Shown here in pieces: positions 33,346 through 42,134 of a DNA stretch of 64,000 nt. The position numbers and the translations under genes were made by a program. Below the pieces are notes generated by a model. That model searched no databases. It was not told the DNA's origin and was given only the letters and a program-made list of their open reading frames with translations. Within the stretch, counting starts at the first letter, position 1. Each line of letters begins with the position of its first letter. The DNA is taken from positions 4,094,501 through 4,158,500 of the forward strand of contig NZ_UGSI01000001.1 in the NCBI RefSeq assembly GCF_900454495.1, given 5' to 3'. The stretch comes from Paenibacillus macerans. Lineage in GTDB: Bacteria; Bacillota; Bacilli; Paenibacillales; Paenibacillaceae.

Positions 33346-33937
33346 CATATCCCTCCTCATAATTTACCGCGTCATGATTGCCGCGTCATAATTGCCGCAA
33401 AAAAATCACGGAAAATAACGCCGGGTTTGCTCCAGCATTTCCGCTGGAAAGCTCCGCTCCCTCCTTTGCGCAATGTATCCGCCATGCCGATCCAAGCTGT
33501 CTATTATATGCATAAATGTACCATAGAAGAAAGATGTTGGGTATGAGCAGGAAGTAGCAGCATCCAGTGGAGTAGCATGATAAAGCGGTACTAGAATTTT
33601 CAGCGGCACGCGGCAAGCGGACGTGGCAGGCAGCATGGGATTCTGCTATGTGGGGTTCGTGGTGTGAGGTTTCGCGGTGCAGGGTTTCGCGGGGCGTGAA
33701 AGGATCAATGGTTTGGTGAAAGTAGCTCAACTGCAAAAGTGCATCTCATTTTCCCGTAACCTGCCTATTTTGAGCGTATGAAATGCAAAAATACATCTAT
33801 TTTGAAACTATTCGGTAACAAAGAGAATTTTAAACAGAAATGGACTGCACTTTTGCATTTGACGAGCCATTTTCGGGGAAGTTCGACAAATACCGCATGC
33901 ACTTTTGCATTTCGCGGAACCCCGCATTACGGAAAAG
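33346..33937. repeat. Intergenic region with TGCACTTTTGCA-type repeats
   Basis: No gene. Between 33725 and 33925 at least four related units occur in both orientations: CTGCAAAAGTGCATCTCATT, GAAATGCAAAAATACATC, GACTGCACTTTTGCATTTGA and CATGCACTTTTGCATTTCGC. Upstream, 33600-33710 is a GC-rich degenerate tract (GGTTTCGCGGTGCAGGGTTT). Nothing else is recognisable. Confidence 0.5.
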
Positions 33938-33976
33938 AAAACCGCACCCAGGTAAAACACCTACGTGCGGTTTTTG
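33938..33976. terminator. Terminator downstream of mutY
   Basis: AAAACCGCAC and GTGCGGTTTTT enclose an inner AGGT...ACCT hairpin; T-runs on both strands. It overlaps the region just before the mutY stop on the minus strand. Confidence 0.8.
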
Positions 33977-33977
33977 C

Positions 33978-35423
33978 CTATACTTGTTTAAAATACCGGT
34001 TTAATATCCGCAAAAAAACGTTCGGAAACGCCAGACTTCCCATATCTTCCTTGGTGATCCAGCGGTATTCCGCGGAGTCCGCGGCCAGATCGAAGCCCGC
34101 TTGCTTGACCCCGTCCCCGGCCGGCGATGCCGCCTCCTGCTCGGCCCACCCCGTAGACGCGCTCGCTTCGCCGGCCTGATTCGCCTCCGCCTCATAAGCC
34201 GCGGCGGTTTCGGCGGCGAATAAGCCGGCCGAACCGGCTGCCGCCTGATGCTGCGCTGCCGAATCGGCATTTCCCGCGTACGGGACGGAATTCGGAGCGG
34301 CAACGGAGGCCCCGGCGTAGGGAGCCTGGCCGTATGCGGCCTCGGCGCTGCCGGTCATACCGTCGGTCCCGCCCGTCACGGCCACGTCGTTTTCGGCCTC
34401 ATCGTTTTCGGCCTGGCCGGCGGCATCTTCCGCGGCGAACCGGAACACGCGGAGGTTCCAGTGAATGTGGCTGAACGTATGCTCCGCGTTCATCCACGCT
34501 TCCCCCGGCCGCGCCGGCATGCCCGCGGCGGCCAGCGCCGCCGCCAGCCGGTCCATCGCCGGGCCGTCCGGCAGCCCGGCGCCTTCGCCCGGCACGGCGT
34601 CGGCCGGGATATGGGGCAGCTCCCACATCCGCGCGAGCAGCCCCGTATCCGGCCGCCGGCGCACGAGCACGCGGCCCCCAAGCGCCCCGCCGCCCTCCAC
34701 GAGGGCGACAAGCCGGTATTCCGGCCGCGGCGGCTTCGCCTTGCTCTTCACCGGCAGGCGCTCCTCCGCGCCCGCAAGCCGCCCGGCGCAGCGGGCCATG
34801 ACCGGGCAAATCAGGCATTGCGGCGACTTGGGCGTACAGACTAATGCCCCCAGCTCCATCAGCGCCTGATTAAAATCCGCGGCCCGGCCCTCGGGGATCA
34901 GCTCCGCCGCCAGGTCCTCCATCAGCGTGCGGGTGCCGGTTTTCATGATATCCTCATCGATCAGGAAATACCGCGACAGCACCCGCATAACGTTCCCGTC
35001 GACGGCCGGCTCGGGCCGGTTAAAGGCGATGCTCATGATCGCCCCCGCCGTATACGGGCCGACCCCTTTCAAGGCGGACACGTCGGCCTTGTTGTCCGGC
35101 ACAGCCCCGCCGTGCCGCTCGACCACCTGGCGCGCGGCCGCCTGCAGGTTGCGGGCCCGCGAATAATACCCGAGCCCCTCCCAGCATTTCAGCACCTCTT
35201 CCCCCGGGGCTTCCGCCAGGTCCTGAATCGTCGGAAACCGCTCGATGAACCGGTGGAAATACGGAATCACCGTATCCACGCGCGTCTGCTGCAGCATGAT
35301 TTCCGAAACCCAAATATAATACGGATCGCGGTGCCTGCGCCAAGGCAAATCCCGCTTGGAGCGCTCATACCAATCCAGCAGCTCCGTACTGAAGAAAATC
35401 TTGTTTTCCCTGCTCTCCTGCAT
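33978..35423 (-). CDS. mutY: A/G-specific adenine glycosylase MutY with a large low-complexity insert
   Basis: 481 residues, over 100 longer than usual. The catalytic half is normal: SEIMLQQTRVDTVIPYFHRF (catalytic Glu), GLGYYSRARNLQAAA, the helix-hairpin-helix LKGVGPYTAGAI, PAVDGNVMRVLSR (catalytic Asp) and the iron-sulfur motif CTPKSPQCLICPVMARC. The C-terminal NUDIX-like recognition domain begins normally (RLVALVEGGGALGGRVLVRR, EHTFSHIHWNLRVFRF). It is then interrupted by about 110 Ala/Gly/Glu-rich residues before resuming at YRWITKEDMGSLAFPNVFLR. It removes adenine opposite 8-oxoguanine. The insert lies in a loop position and need not abolish activity. Confidence 0.92.
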   Translation of the reverse strand: MQESRENKIFFSTELLDWYERSKRDLPWRRHRDPYYIWVSEIMLQQTRVDTVIPYFHRFIERFPTIQDLAEAPGEEVLKCWEGLGYYSRARNLQAAARQVVERHGGAVPDNKADVSALKGVGPYTAGAIMSIAFNRPEPAVDGNVMRVLSRYFLIDEDIMKTGTRTLMEDLAAELIPEGRAADFNQALMELGALVCTPKSPQCLICPVMARCAGRLAGAEERLPVKSKAKPPRPEYRLVALVEGGGALGGRVLVRRRPDTGLLARMWELPHIPADAVPGEGAGLPDGPAMDRLAAALAAAGMPARPGEAWMNAEHTFSHIHWNLRVFRFAAEDAAGQAENDEAENDVAVTGGTDGMTGSAEAAYGQAPYAGASVAAPNSVPYAGNADSAAQHQAAAGSAGLFAAETAAAYEAEANQAGEASASTGWAEQEAASPAGDGVKQAGFDLAADSAEYRWITKEDMGSLAFPNVFLRILNRYFKQV

Positions 35424-35440
35424 CGATCTATGTTCTCCTT

Positions 35441-35842
35441 TTATGTGCCCTGTTCAATGCGTTCCACCACGGCAAAGGCGGACGCCAAATTCCGTTCGTG
35501 CGTAATGCTCAAATGGACCGTATACCGGCCATGGCCCGTCAACCCCAGCCGCTCCCAGGCTTCCGGCGGCATAAATACGCACGGCTTGCCGCTCGCATCC
35601 GGCAAAATCTCCATGTCGGCAAACCCGAGCGTCCTGCCGATGCCGCAGCCAAACGCCTTGCTGACGGCCTCCTTGGCGGCGAACCGCCCCGCCAAAAACT
35701 CTGCCGCACGCGCGGTTTGCCCCGGCAATTGCCGTTCGGCCGCGGTCAGGATGCGCCGCGTCAGCCGCTCGCCGACCGAACCGCTTAACATCCGCCGGAC
35801 GCGTTCGATTTCGACAACATCATGTCCGATTCCGTAAATCAA
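35441..35842 (-). CDS. acpS: Holo-[acyl-carrier-protein] synthase
   Basis: 133 residues from a TTG start with AAGAAGGG in front. AcpS signatures: YGIGHDVVEIERV (metal Asp), FLAGRFAAKEAVSKAFGCGI (metal Glu) and VHLSITHERNLASAFAVVE. It transfers 4'-phosphopantetheine from CoA to acyl carrier protein. It precedes mutY on the same strand, 17 bp away, likely one transcript. Confidence 0.94.
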   Translation of the reverse strand: MIYGIGHDVVEIERVRRMLSGSVGERLTRRILTAAERQLPGQTARAAEFLAGRFAAKEAVSKAFGCGIGRTLGFADMEILPDASGKPCVFMPPEAWERLGLTGHGRYTVHLSITHERNLASAFAVVERIEQGT

Positions 35843-36415
35843 CGTAAGCCCTTCTTCCTCATACGGTTGGGATTATAGCCTGGCTTGCCTTACAAGCCGC
35901 CAATCACATTGTAACAGGGAAGCCGCTCCGGCGCGAGTCCGGCAGGGACAAAACGGCGCCTGCCTGACACCCGCCGCCTTCCTAAGCGAGTAGCGGTGCA
36001 GGTGTAGCTTACGAAGTGCGGTGCGATTCCAAATACTCCCCCGCTTCCCTCCCCCGGACTAGCTCCTGCCATTTTACTCTTGATATACTAGTGGACAAAT
36101 GAAATAGCTGCAAAATGTACAGTTACTTATCCGGAAATGCTGCCACAGCGCTCGATTAAGTGTAATACCTGCAGTTCTCAGGTATCTTTCGAAAAATGAG
36201 GCTAAAAACGTAGAAATAAATGTACGAAATGCAATTAAACGAATGATTGGATAAATGGTTATAAAGTTAGTTGTATAATTTGCAATTAACGTTCAGAGTG
36301 GGGCCGATCAAGCGCGCTTTTGCCCCGCCCCTGGTTTCCCGGAAAGCAAGAATGATCAAGAAGAAGCGGCGCCCCCCATTTATACTAAGCACATAGACCG
36401 GTCTGGAGGATGTTC
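35843..36415. other. Intergenic region with TGCA-rich repeats
   Basis: No gene. From 36100 to 36300 several diverged units recur (GCTGCAAAATGTACAGTTAC, GTACGAAATGCAATTAAACG, ATAATTTGCAATTAACG), related to those around 22165-22260. A short GC-rich open frame at 35890-36072 on the minus strand has no gene-like features. Confidence 0.45.
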
Positions 36416-37327
36416 ATGAACGCTGTCAGCACTATCATGCAAAGCATCGACTACATTGAAGAGCGGCTCGGCGAAGAGCTGACGCTAAGCAGGATCGCCA
36501 AAGCGATGTTTTATTCCGAGTACCATTTTCACCGCACTTTTTTGTACTTTGTCGGCGACACGGTCACATCCTATGTGCGGAAACGGAGATTGTCGACGGC
36601 GGCGGAACTGCTGACCGAAACCGACTTGAAGGTGCTGGAGATCGCGCTGCGGTGCGGCTTCGGCTCCCATGAAGCCTTTACCCGGGCGTTCCGGAAAATG
36701 TACGGCATCCTGCCGACAGAGTGCCGCAAGCTGGGCCGTCCGCCGTTTCTTGTGCCGCGCGCCGCGCCTCTTCCGACCATCGATGCGCAAATAACCAGTG
36801 ATTGGGGAGATCAAATCATGCAATACCGTATCGAACAACTACCCGCCATGCGGATTCTGGGCTACGCGATGCAAAGCACCATCGTGGAAGGCAAAAACCA
36901 TGACGATATTCCGGCATTTTGGCAAACGTACATGCAGGAGCGGCTCGGAGAACGGATTCCCGGCAAAAAAAATCCAAACGTCGAGCTTGGCGTTTGCTCC
37001 CCTACCGACGAAGACGGAACCTTCCAATATATCATCGGCTTTGAAGTGGACGAAGCGGCCGAGGTTCAGGAGGGCATAACAGAATATCTCATTCCGGCGG
37101 CTACCTACGCCATCTTTACGACACCTCCGGCCGGCGAGGACAATTTCAGCACGTCCATCCAAACGACCTGGGACGGGATTTTTGCGAACTGGTTCCCTGT
37201 ATCCGGTTACGAGCAAATCAATGCCCCCGATTTCGAATGGTACGATGAACGCTGTTGGCCAAAAGAAGGCAAGCAGATCGATATCTACATTCCCGTCCAG
37301 CCAGCGAAATCCAATCCGGAAGCTTAA
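36416..37327 (+). CDS. AraC family regulator with GyrI-like effector domain
   Basis: 303 residues; the ATG 6 nt after CTGGAGG is chosen over one immediately adjoining it. Residues 1-105 are two helix-turn-helix motifs (GEELTLSRIAKAMFYSEYHF, DLKVLEIALRCGFGSHEAFT, RAFRKMYGILPTECRK). Residues 135-300 are a GyrI/Rob-type ligand domain (RIEQLPAMRILGYAMQST ... WPKEGKQIDIYIPV). Such regulators respond to cationic or hydrophobic compounds and often switch on exporters. The gene stands alone with a terminator behind it; its targets are not evident. Confidence 0.9.
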   Translation: MNAVSTIMQSIDYIEERLGEELTLSRIAKAMFYSEYHFHRTFLYFVGDTVTSYVRKRRLSTAAELLTETDLKVLEIALRCGFGSHEAFTRAFRKMYGILPTECRKLGRPPFLVPRAAPLPTIDAQITSDWGDQIMQYRIEQLPAMRILGYAMQSTIVEGKNHDDIPAFWQTYMQERLGERIPGKKNPNVELGVCSPTDEDGTFQYIIGFEVDEAAEVQEGITEYLIPAATYAIFTTPPAGEDNFSTSIQTTWDGIFANWFPVSGYEQINAPDFEWYDERCWPKEGKQIDIYIPVQPAKSNPEA

Positions 37328-37356
37328 GTAGCCAACAACGCAAACAAAACGACAAA

Positions 37357-37397
37357 GAGGCTGCCTCGTAAGCCGCTGCGGCTAACGGGACAGCCTC
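37357..37397. terminator. Terminator between convergent genes
   Basis: GAGGCTG (37357-37363) pairs with CAGCCTC (37391-37397), with an inner AGCCG/CGGCT hairpin, followed by AATATTTTC on the plus strand. Confidence 0.6.
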
Positions 37398-37413
37398 AAT
37401 ATTTTCATTCAAC

Positions 37414-38190
37414 TCATTCCGGCAAAAAGACAAATTGCGCTTCGCCGATTTCCAGCGTCCCGTTCTGCAAGCCCGGCGCGCCGGTCTTAAAAACAAGCTG
37501 CGTTAACCGCTCCGCGTCCCCCCGCTTGAACAGAAACGACTTGTCTCCGATGCCAAGCCGGGCCGATTCGCCGCCAGGTTCCGATTCCAGCAGCGGCAAA
37601 CCGAACAACGCTTGCCAGTGTGCGGCCGCGGCCGCCGGATCGGAGACCGTAAACACGGCGCTGTGAATGTCCACTTCTCCCGCGGGATGATCTTGGATAA
37701 TCCCCGATGCTTTCAGCCCCGACAAGCGCTCAGCATCCGTACCGTTCCATTGCAGGATAAACGGATAATTTAGGCCCCGGTAATGCCCGTCGATCGTAAA
37801 CATCCGCCATTCGATCCAGTTCCCTCGCGCATCGAGCCTCCGCCCGTCCAAAATCGGCGAGAGTTCAAGGCCCTGACCCTGTAGACGGGACGCCAGCCCA
37901 TCGATATCGTCCGTGCGCAGCGCGACCCGGCTGAACGCTTCGCGGGCTGGCAACTCCACCAAGGCGTCGCGGACAACCGCGTTGGGCGTATCGATTTTTT
38001 CCGCCAGCGGCCGGTCCTCGATCCCGAGAAATTCGATATACGTTAAGCCAAAATAACTTAGCGCGTTATACGTCCCCCAGAACTTATGGGAACCGCCTTT
38101 AAAGGCCGTCAGTCCCCATTTTGCAAACGCCTCAACCGGTGTATTCAAATCGTTGACGTATTGCACGGTGTGGTCCCACTTCAGCATCAT
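37414..38190 (-). CDS. VOC/glyoxalase-like domain protein
   Basis: 258 residues. The start ATGATG overlaps the proC stop (TGA inside ATGATG). The N-terminal half (WDHTVQYVNDLNTPVEAFAK ... ALSYFGLTYIEFLGIED) fits the Glyoxalase_3 type of VOC fold. The second half (VDIHSAVFTVSDPAAAAAHW) is a further beta-alpha-beta unit. His at position 7 and Glu in IEFLG would be metal ligands. Function is unknown; the overlap with proC and position in the proC/metQ/URO-D operon imply joint expression only. Confidence 0.82.
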   Translation of the reverse strand: MMLKWDHTVQYVNDLNTPVEAFAKWGLTAFKGGSHKFWGTYNALSYFGLTYIEFLGIEDRPLAEKIDTPNAVVRDALVELPAREAFSRVALRTDDIDGLASRLQGQGLELSPILDGRRLDARGNWIEWRMFTIDGHYRGLNYPFILQWNGTDAERLSGLKASGIIQDHPAGEVDIHSAVFTVSDPAAAAAHWQALFGLPLLESEPGGESARLGIGDKSFLFKRGDAERLTQLVFKTGAPGLQNGTLEIGEAQFVFLPE

Positions 38191-39002
38191 TGGGACACTT
38201 CCTTTCCAAGTTCCGTTGTCCGTCTGACCGCCGTCAGCACGCTTCGCTGCAACCCGGCGGCAAAATCGCTGCGGTTCAGCTCGTGCAAGGCGTTAATGCC
38301 CACCCCGCCGGGGGAATTGTTGATGTCGAGAAGCTGGCGCGGATGCAGCCCGGTATGCCGCAGCATCGCCACCGCGCCTTCGACGTTCTCCAAAGCGATC
38401 CGCCAGGCCTGTTCCCGCGGCAGTCCGGCGAGCACCCCCGCATCGGCAAGGGATTCGATGAAATAATAAACATAATTCGGTCCGGCCACGCCGTAACCGG
38501 TAAAAACGTCAAGCTGCGCTTCGTCCACCACCTGCACTTTGCCAAACCCGTTCAGGAATGCTTCCACTTGGGCCAGTTCCGCATGTTCGTTAAACGCCAC
38601 TCCGCTGTATCCGAAGCCGGTGTCCGTAAGCGTGTTCGGAATAACCCGGACAACGGAACGCTTGGAGCCGACATAACTTTCCAGCTTGGCTATGGTCACG
38701 CCCGCTACGATTGATACGACAACGCCGTCCTTGCCGGCAAACTCGCGGATCAATCCGCCGACCCCGGCCAAGTCATCCTGCGGCCGCACAGCGATCACGA
38801 TCAGCTCGGCCTCCGCCAGCGCCTGTTTCGGTTCTTCCGCGGCCTGTATACGGTAGGTTTCACTTAAATATCGTACGCGCTCCTCCCGAACATCCGCCGC
38901 GCTGATCAGATGGGCCGGCACCGTCCCACTGCCGACAAGCGCCCGGATGATCGCTTCGGCCATCTGCCCTCCGCCGATGAAATGAATACGTTGCTGCGCC
39001 AT
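38187..39002 (-). CDS. proC: Pyrroline-5-carboxylate reductase
   Basis: 271 residues behind GAGGAGGTAATGTAAA. N-terminal NAD(P) motif HFIGGGQMAEAIIRAL; signature SIVAGVTIAKLESYV; RVIPNTLTDTGFGYSGVAFN; C-terminal DAGVLAGLPREQAWRIALEN and HPRQLLDINNSPGGVGINAL, the family pattern (usual form PxxLxxxVxSPGGTT). The final step of proline synthesis. The C-terminal signature is somewhat altered (GGVGIN rather than GGTTIA), so it may be a ProC paralogue. It follows metQ in the operon, overlapping the VOC gene. Confidence 0.87.
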   Translation of the reverse strand: MAQQRIHFIGGGQMAEAIIRALVGSGTVPAHLISAADVREERVRYLSETYRIQAAEEPKQALAEAELIVIAVRPQDDLAGVGGLIREFAGKDGVVVSIVAGVTIAKLESYVGSKRSVVRVIPNTLTDTGFGYSGVAFNEHAELAQVEAFLNGFGKVQVVDEAQLDVFTGYGVAGPNYVYYFIESLADAGVLAGLPREQAWRIALENVEGAVAMLRHTGLHPRQLLDINNSPGGVGINALHELNRSDFAAGLQRSVLTAVRRTTELGKEVSQ

Positions 39003-39020
39003 TTTACATTACCTCCTCTA

Positions 39021-39845
39021 TTAATTGTTCTCCCATGCCGCCGGCAAAATAAATCCGTCATACTTGTCCTGGGACTTGATGTACTCCTCGAACTCCGGGG
39101 ATTCATAAGCGGCTTTCAGGTCTTTTGCCCATTGCGTGTTTTCGTCGGCCTTGTTTATAGATACGATAATCCGGTGCTGCTCAGGCGTATTTTCGATTTT
39201 TAAAGCCTCGGTAATTTTCCGCTTCGCATTCGCGATATAGTTGCCGTTCACCACCCCGAAATCGACATCCTTCAGCGACACTAAAATTTGCGCCGGATCC
39301 AGCACCTGAATGTCGATAGCGTATTGCCCCGGCGACACGCTGTTCAAGTTGAAGTCGGTCGTGCCGGCATTCTCGGCCACCTTCACCCAGCCCAGCTCCT
39401 CCAATATCCGGACGGCGCGCTCCTGATTCACCGGATCGTTGGGAACGGCCACCGTGCTGCCGTCCTTCACTTCGTCCAAAGACTGATGTCTCTCGGAATA
39501 CAAGCCCTGCGGCGCGCTGGGAACAAAGGCGATGCCGGTCATGTCCATATGCAGCTCGTCATTGATCCCTTCCATGTATGCGGTGCTCTGGAACACGCTG
39601 GCATCGATAGACTCTTCCTGCATCGCCGGATTCACCTGCATATTTTGGGAAAAAGTTTTGATGTTCACTTTGTACCCTTTTTTCTCAAGGATCGGCAAGA
39701 TGCCCGCCCGGAATTGTTCCTCATAGGTTCCGACGCCGAAGCCGACCGTAATCTCCTTTTTGTCTTGGCCGGCGGTGCTTTGTTTGCCGCAGGCGGAAAG
39801 CACCAGCAACAGTCCGATCAATAAAACAGCCGAAAATTTCTTCAT
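39021..39845 (-). CDS. metQ: MetQ-like substrate-binding lipoprotein of a methionine ABC transporter
   Basis: 274 residues with a lipoprotein signal (LIGLLLVLSACGK, Cys19). NLPA/MetQ family features: YEEQFRAGILPILEKKGYKV, PAMQEESIDASVFQSTAYME, STVAVPNDPVNQERAVRILE, and a DPAQILVSLKDVDFGVVNGN region. It would capture D/L-methionine or a derivative outside the membrane for MetNI. It starts 2 bp after the URO-D-type gene on the minus strand, while metNI is divergent at 41070, so the transporter is split over two transcripts. Confidence 0.9.
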   Translation of the reverse strand: MKKFSAVLLIGLLLVLSACGKQSTAGQDKKEITVGFGVGTYEEQFRAGILPILEKKGYKVNIKTFSQNMQVNPAMQEESIDASVFQSTAYMEGINDELHMDMTGIAFVPSAPQGLYSERHQSLDEVKDGSTVAVPNDPVNQERAVRILEELGWVKVAENAGTTDFNLNSVSPGQYAIDIQVLDPAQILVSLKDVDFGVVNGNYIANAKRKITEALKIENTPEQHRIIVSINKADENTQWAKDLKAAYESPEFEEYIKSQDKYDGFILPAAWENN

Positions 39846-39847
39846 GT

Positions 39848-40873
39848 TTACAACCCCTCTTCCAGTGAATTGCGCAATTGGTATAAAGCAGCGTCCGTCG
39901 CATTCACCGGCACCGCACAGTTCGGCGCCAGCAGGAACGGTTGGCCCCGCATCAGCGAAAGCGCCTCGCGGGCTTGCGCGCGAATGCGTTCAAGATCGCC
40001 GCCGGCGAACAGGGCATGGTCGATCCCTCCCACCTTCGTTGCCCGGAGCGGAGCGTCCAAACCGGCGTTGCCGGCGGCGTATGTATCCCAACTGATCCCC
40101 TCGATAGGATAATCGTTAAACCGTTCAGGCTGGGAATGAGCTCCGCAAGTATGCAGAATCCGTTTGCCGAAACTTGCCGCTTCAAGCACGATGTGATCAT
40201 AAGGCCTTGAGAACTCGTTAAAAGCGGATTCGTCGAACAATCCCGGATGGGCGGTTCCCGTCACCGCGTAAAAAATGCCATCGATCCCGATCCGGCCGAG
40301 CTCCTCCACATACTCCGCCAAAGTTACCGCGATGGCGTGCAAAGCGCGGTGCACCCCGGCCCGCTGCCCGCCGAATAAAGCTGCGAGCGGGACGGGCCGT
40401 TCGCTGCCGTAAACCGTATCGTTCACGTAAGCCGACTGTCCCGCCAGAAACAACAATACCGTCAGCGGCGAGAAGACGGTTTGCGTCAACGGCGTATCCG
40501 CCAGTCCGGACCGGATCAGCCGGGCCGCCTGCAGCTGCTCCGCCAGCGGGGCCGATTCCGCCGCCCGCCGCGGCTCAATCCGCCATACATCGGCCGCCTC
40601 CCGAATGGCCGCCGCGGTCTGTTTGGGAAACACCGTGCGGTAATCGCGGAAATCGTAGCAGTTCCCCCAAGTTTCCGCGTAATAGGTCGCCCGCGGATTG
40701 ATTTTGACCCAATCCCAAGCGAATTCCCGCGTAAAAGCGATCGTCGCTTCCGCCAAGTCCCCGGCATTTTGTTCTTTATTCAAAAAATGATGCCAGCCGC
40801 TGACAATCGGACGATCCGCCGTTTCGCCGGACAACAGGGCCCGAAATCGGGCCGTTTTATTCCAGTCTGCCAT
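39848..40873 (-). CDS. Uroporphyrinogen-decarboxylase-fold (URO-D) methyltransferase-like protein
   Basis: 341 residues. It belongs to the URO-D superfamily but carries the zinc-type motif RILHTCGAHSQPE plus a late PNCAVPVNAT (His-x-Cys and distant Cys). These are ligands of the cobalamin- or thiol-methyltransferase branch (MtaA/CmuA-like), not of haem-pathway HemE. Its place as first gene before metQ, divergent from metNI, suggests handling of a methylated sulfur compound such as methionine or S-methylmethionine. No corrinoid-protein gene is visible nearby. Substrate is inference. Confidence 0.8.
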   Translation of the reverse strand: MADWNKTARFRALLSGETADRPIVSGWHHFLNKEQNAGDLAEATIAFTREFAWDWVKINPRATYYAETWGNCYDFRDYRTVFPKQTAAAIREAADVWRIEPRRAAESAPLAEQLQAARLIRSGLADTPLTQTVFSPLTVLLFLAGQSAYVNDTVYGSERPVPLAALFGGQRAGVHRALHAIAVTLAEYVEELGRIGIDGIFYAVTGTAHPGLFDESAFNEFSRPYDHIVLEAASFGKRILHTCGAHSQPERFNDYPIEGISWDTYAAGNAGLDAPLRATKVGGIDHALFAGGDLERIRAQAREALSLMRGQPFLLAPNCAVPVNATDAALYQLRNSLEEGL

Positions 40874-40927
40874 GTCGTTGTTCTCCCTCCAACAATTCCG
40901 AGTTATCAGGTTGGATAAGTTTAAATC

Positions 40928-40957
40928 ATACTAGCATACCAAAAAGTTTGACGTCAA
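40928..40957 (-). promoter_or_regulatory. Promoter of the URO-D/metQ/proC operon
   Basis: On the minus strand TTGACG (40957-40952) and TAGTAT (40933-40928) are 18 bp apart. The -35 is part of a TTGACGTCAA palindrome (40948-40957). Confidence 0.5.
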
Positions 40958-40969
40958 TGTGATTTTTAA

Positions 40970-40999
40970 TTGACACTCCTTCATTGATGGGGTTATATA
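40970..40999 (+). promoter_or_regulatory. Promoter of metNI
   Basis: TTGACA (40970-40975) and TATATA (40994-40999) with an 18-bp spacer (17 bp with TTATAT). It diverges from the URO-D operon promoter. No SAM riboswitch or T-box features were seen in the short leader. Confidence 0.6.
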
Positions 41000-41069
41000 T
41001 ATTTGAAAATACTATAAAATTCATCGGAAAAGTATGCATACGAGCATCAATGAATCAGGAGGAAGCCAC

Positions 41070-42134
41070 ATGACTCTAAACTCATCGGCAGGACGGCAAA
41101 TGATTGAGATCAGGGATGTTTACAAAGTTTTCGAACGAAAAGGAATTTCCAGCACCGCGCTGCAAGGGGTAAGCTTAACCGTGGAAAAAGGGGATATTTT
41201 CGGGGTAATCGGCTACAGCGGAGCGGGCAAAAGCACCTTAATCCGCTTGGTCAACCGCCTGGAAAGACCCACCGGCGGACAAGTATTTATCGAAGGGCAG
41301 CCGCTTGATTCCTTAAATGCCGAGCAACTGCGGGCTTTGAAGAAACGGATCGGCATGATTTTTCAGCATTTCAACCTGCTGGAGTCGGGGACGGTTTATC
41401 ATAACGTGGCCATACCGCTCATCCTGCAAAAAAAGCCGAAGCAAGAGATCCGGGAACGGGTCAGCGAGCTGCTGGAATTCGTCGGCCTTGGCGACAAAGC
41501 CGCAAGTTACCCGAGCGAACTGTCGGGCGGCCAAAAACAGCGGGTCGGGATCGCCCGGGCGCTGGCCTCCAATCCGTCCATTTTGCTGTGCGACGAACCT
41601 ACCTCGGCGCTGGACCCGCAAACCACGCAAGCGATTTTGCAGCTGCTTAAACGCATCAACGCCGAATACCATATTACGATCATGATTATTACGCATGAAA
41701 TGGCTGTCATTCAGGAAATTTGCAACCGCGTCGCCGTAATGGAGGCCGGCCGGATCGTCGAACAAGGCCCCGTGCTGGATGTGTTTGGCCGCCCGCAGCA
41801 TCCGACGACGCGAAGCTTCGTGCAGACGGTCATTCACGACCGCCTGCCGCAAAGCGTTAAAATAAGCCTCGACCGGAAAGCGGAGAAAGCCCGCCTGTTT
41901 AAGCTGGGGTTTGTCGGGGCCGCCGCATCTTCCCCGATTATCAGCAGGCTGATTCGCCATTTTACCGACATGGAGGTTAATATTTTGTTTGCCTCCACCT
42001 CCGAAATTCAAGATACGACGCTCGGAAGCATGATCCTTCAGCTCCAAGGACCTTCCCGTACCATCGATGAAGCGGCCTGCTTCCTTCACGCCCAAGGCGT
42101 TCAAATTCAGGAGGTGACCGAAACCGTATGTTAA
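41070..42134 (+). CDS. metN: Methionine ABC transporter ATP-binding protein
   Basis: 354 residues behind CAGGAGGAAGCCAC. ABC ATPase with Walker A GYSGAGKSTLIRLVNRLERP, Q-loop FQHFNLLESGTVYHNVA, signature LSGGQKQRVGIARAL, Walker B ILLCDEPTSALD and H-loop IITHEM. The C-terminal about 100 residues (FKLGFVGAAASSPIISRLIR...) are the NIL regulatory domain that binds methionine for trans-inhibition. It overlaps metI by 7 bp. metQ is divergent upstream. Confidence 0.95.
   Translation: MTLNSSAGRQMIEIRDVYKVFERKGISSTALQGVSLTVEKGDIFGVIGYSGAGKSTLIRLVNRLERPTGGQVFIEGQPLDSLNAEQLRALKKRIGMIFQHFNLLESGTVYHNVAIPLILQKKPKQEIRERVSELLEFVGLGDKAASYPSELSGGQKQRVGIARALASNPSILLCDEPTSALDPQTTQAILQLLKRINAEYHITIMIITHEMAVIQEICNRVAVMEAGRIVEQGPVLDVFGRPQHPTTRSFVQTVIHDRLPQSVKISLDRKAEKARLFKLGFVGAAASSPIISRLIRHFTDMEVNILFASTSEIQDTTLGSMILQLQGPSRTIDEAACFLHAQGVQIQEVTETVC

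Noticed and set aside
40874..41069. SAM riboswitch or T-box before metNI or the URO-D/metQ operon
   Set aside because: The intergenic space is short and only promoter elements were seen; no conserved riboswitch core could be found by eye.
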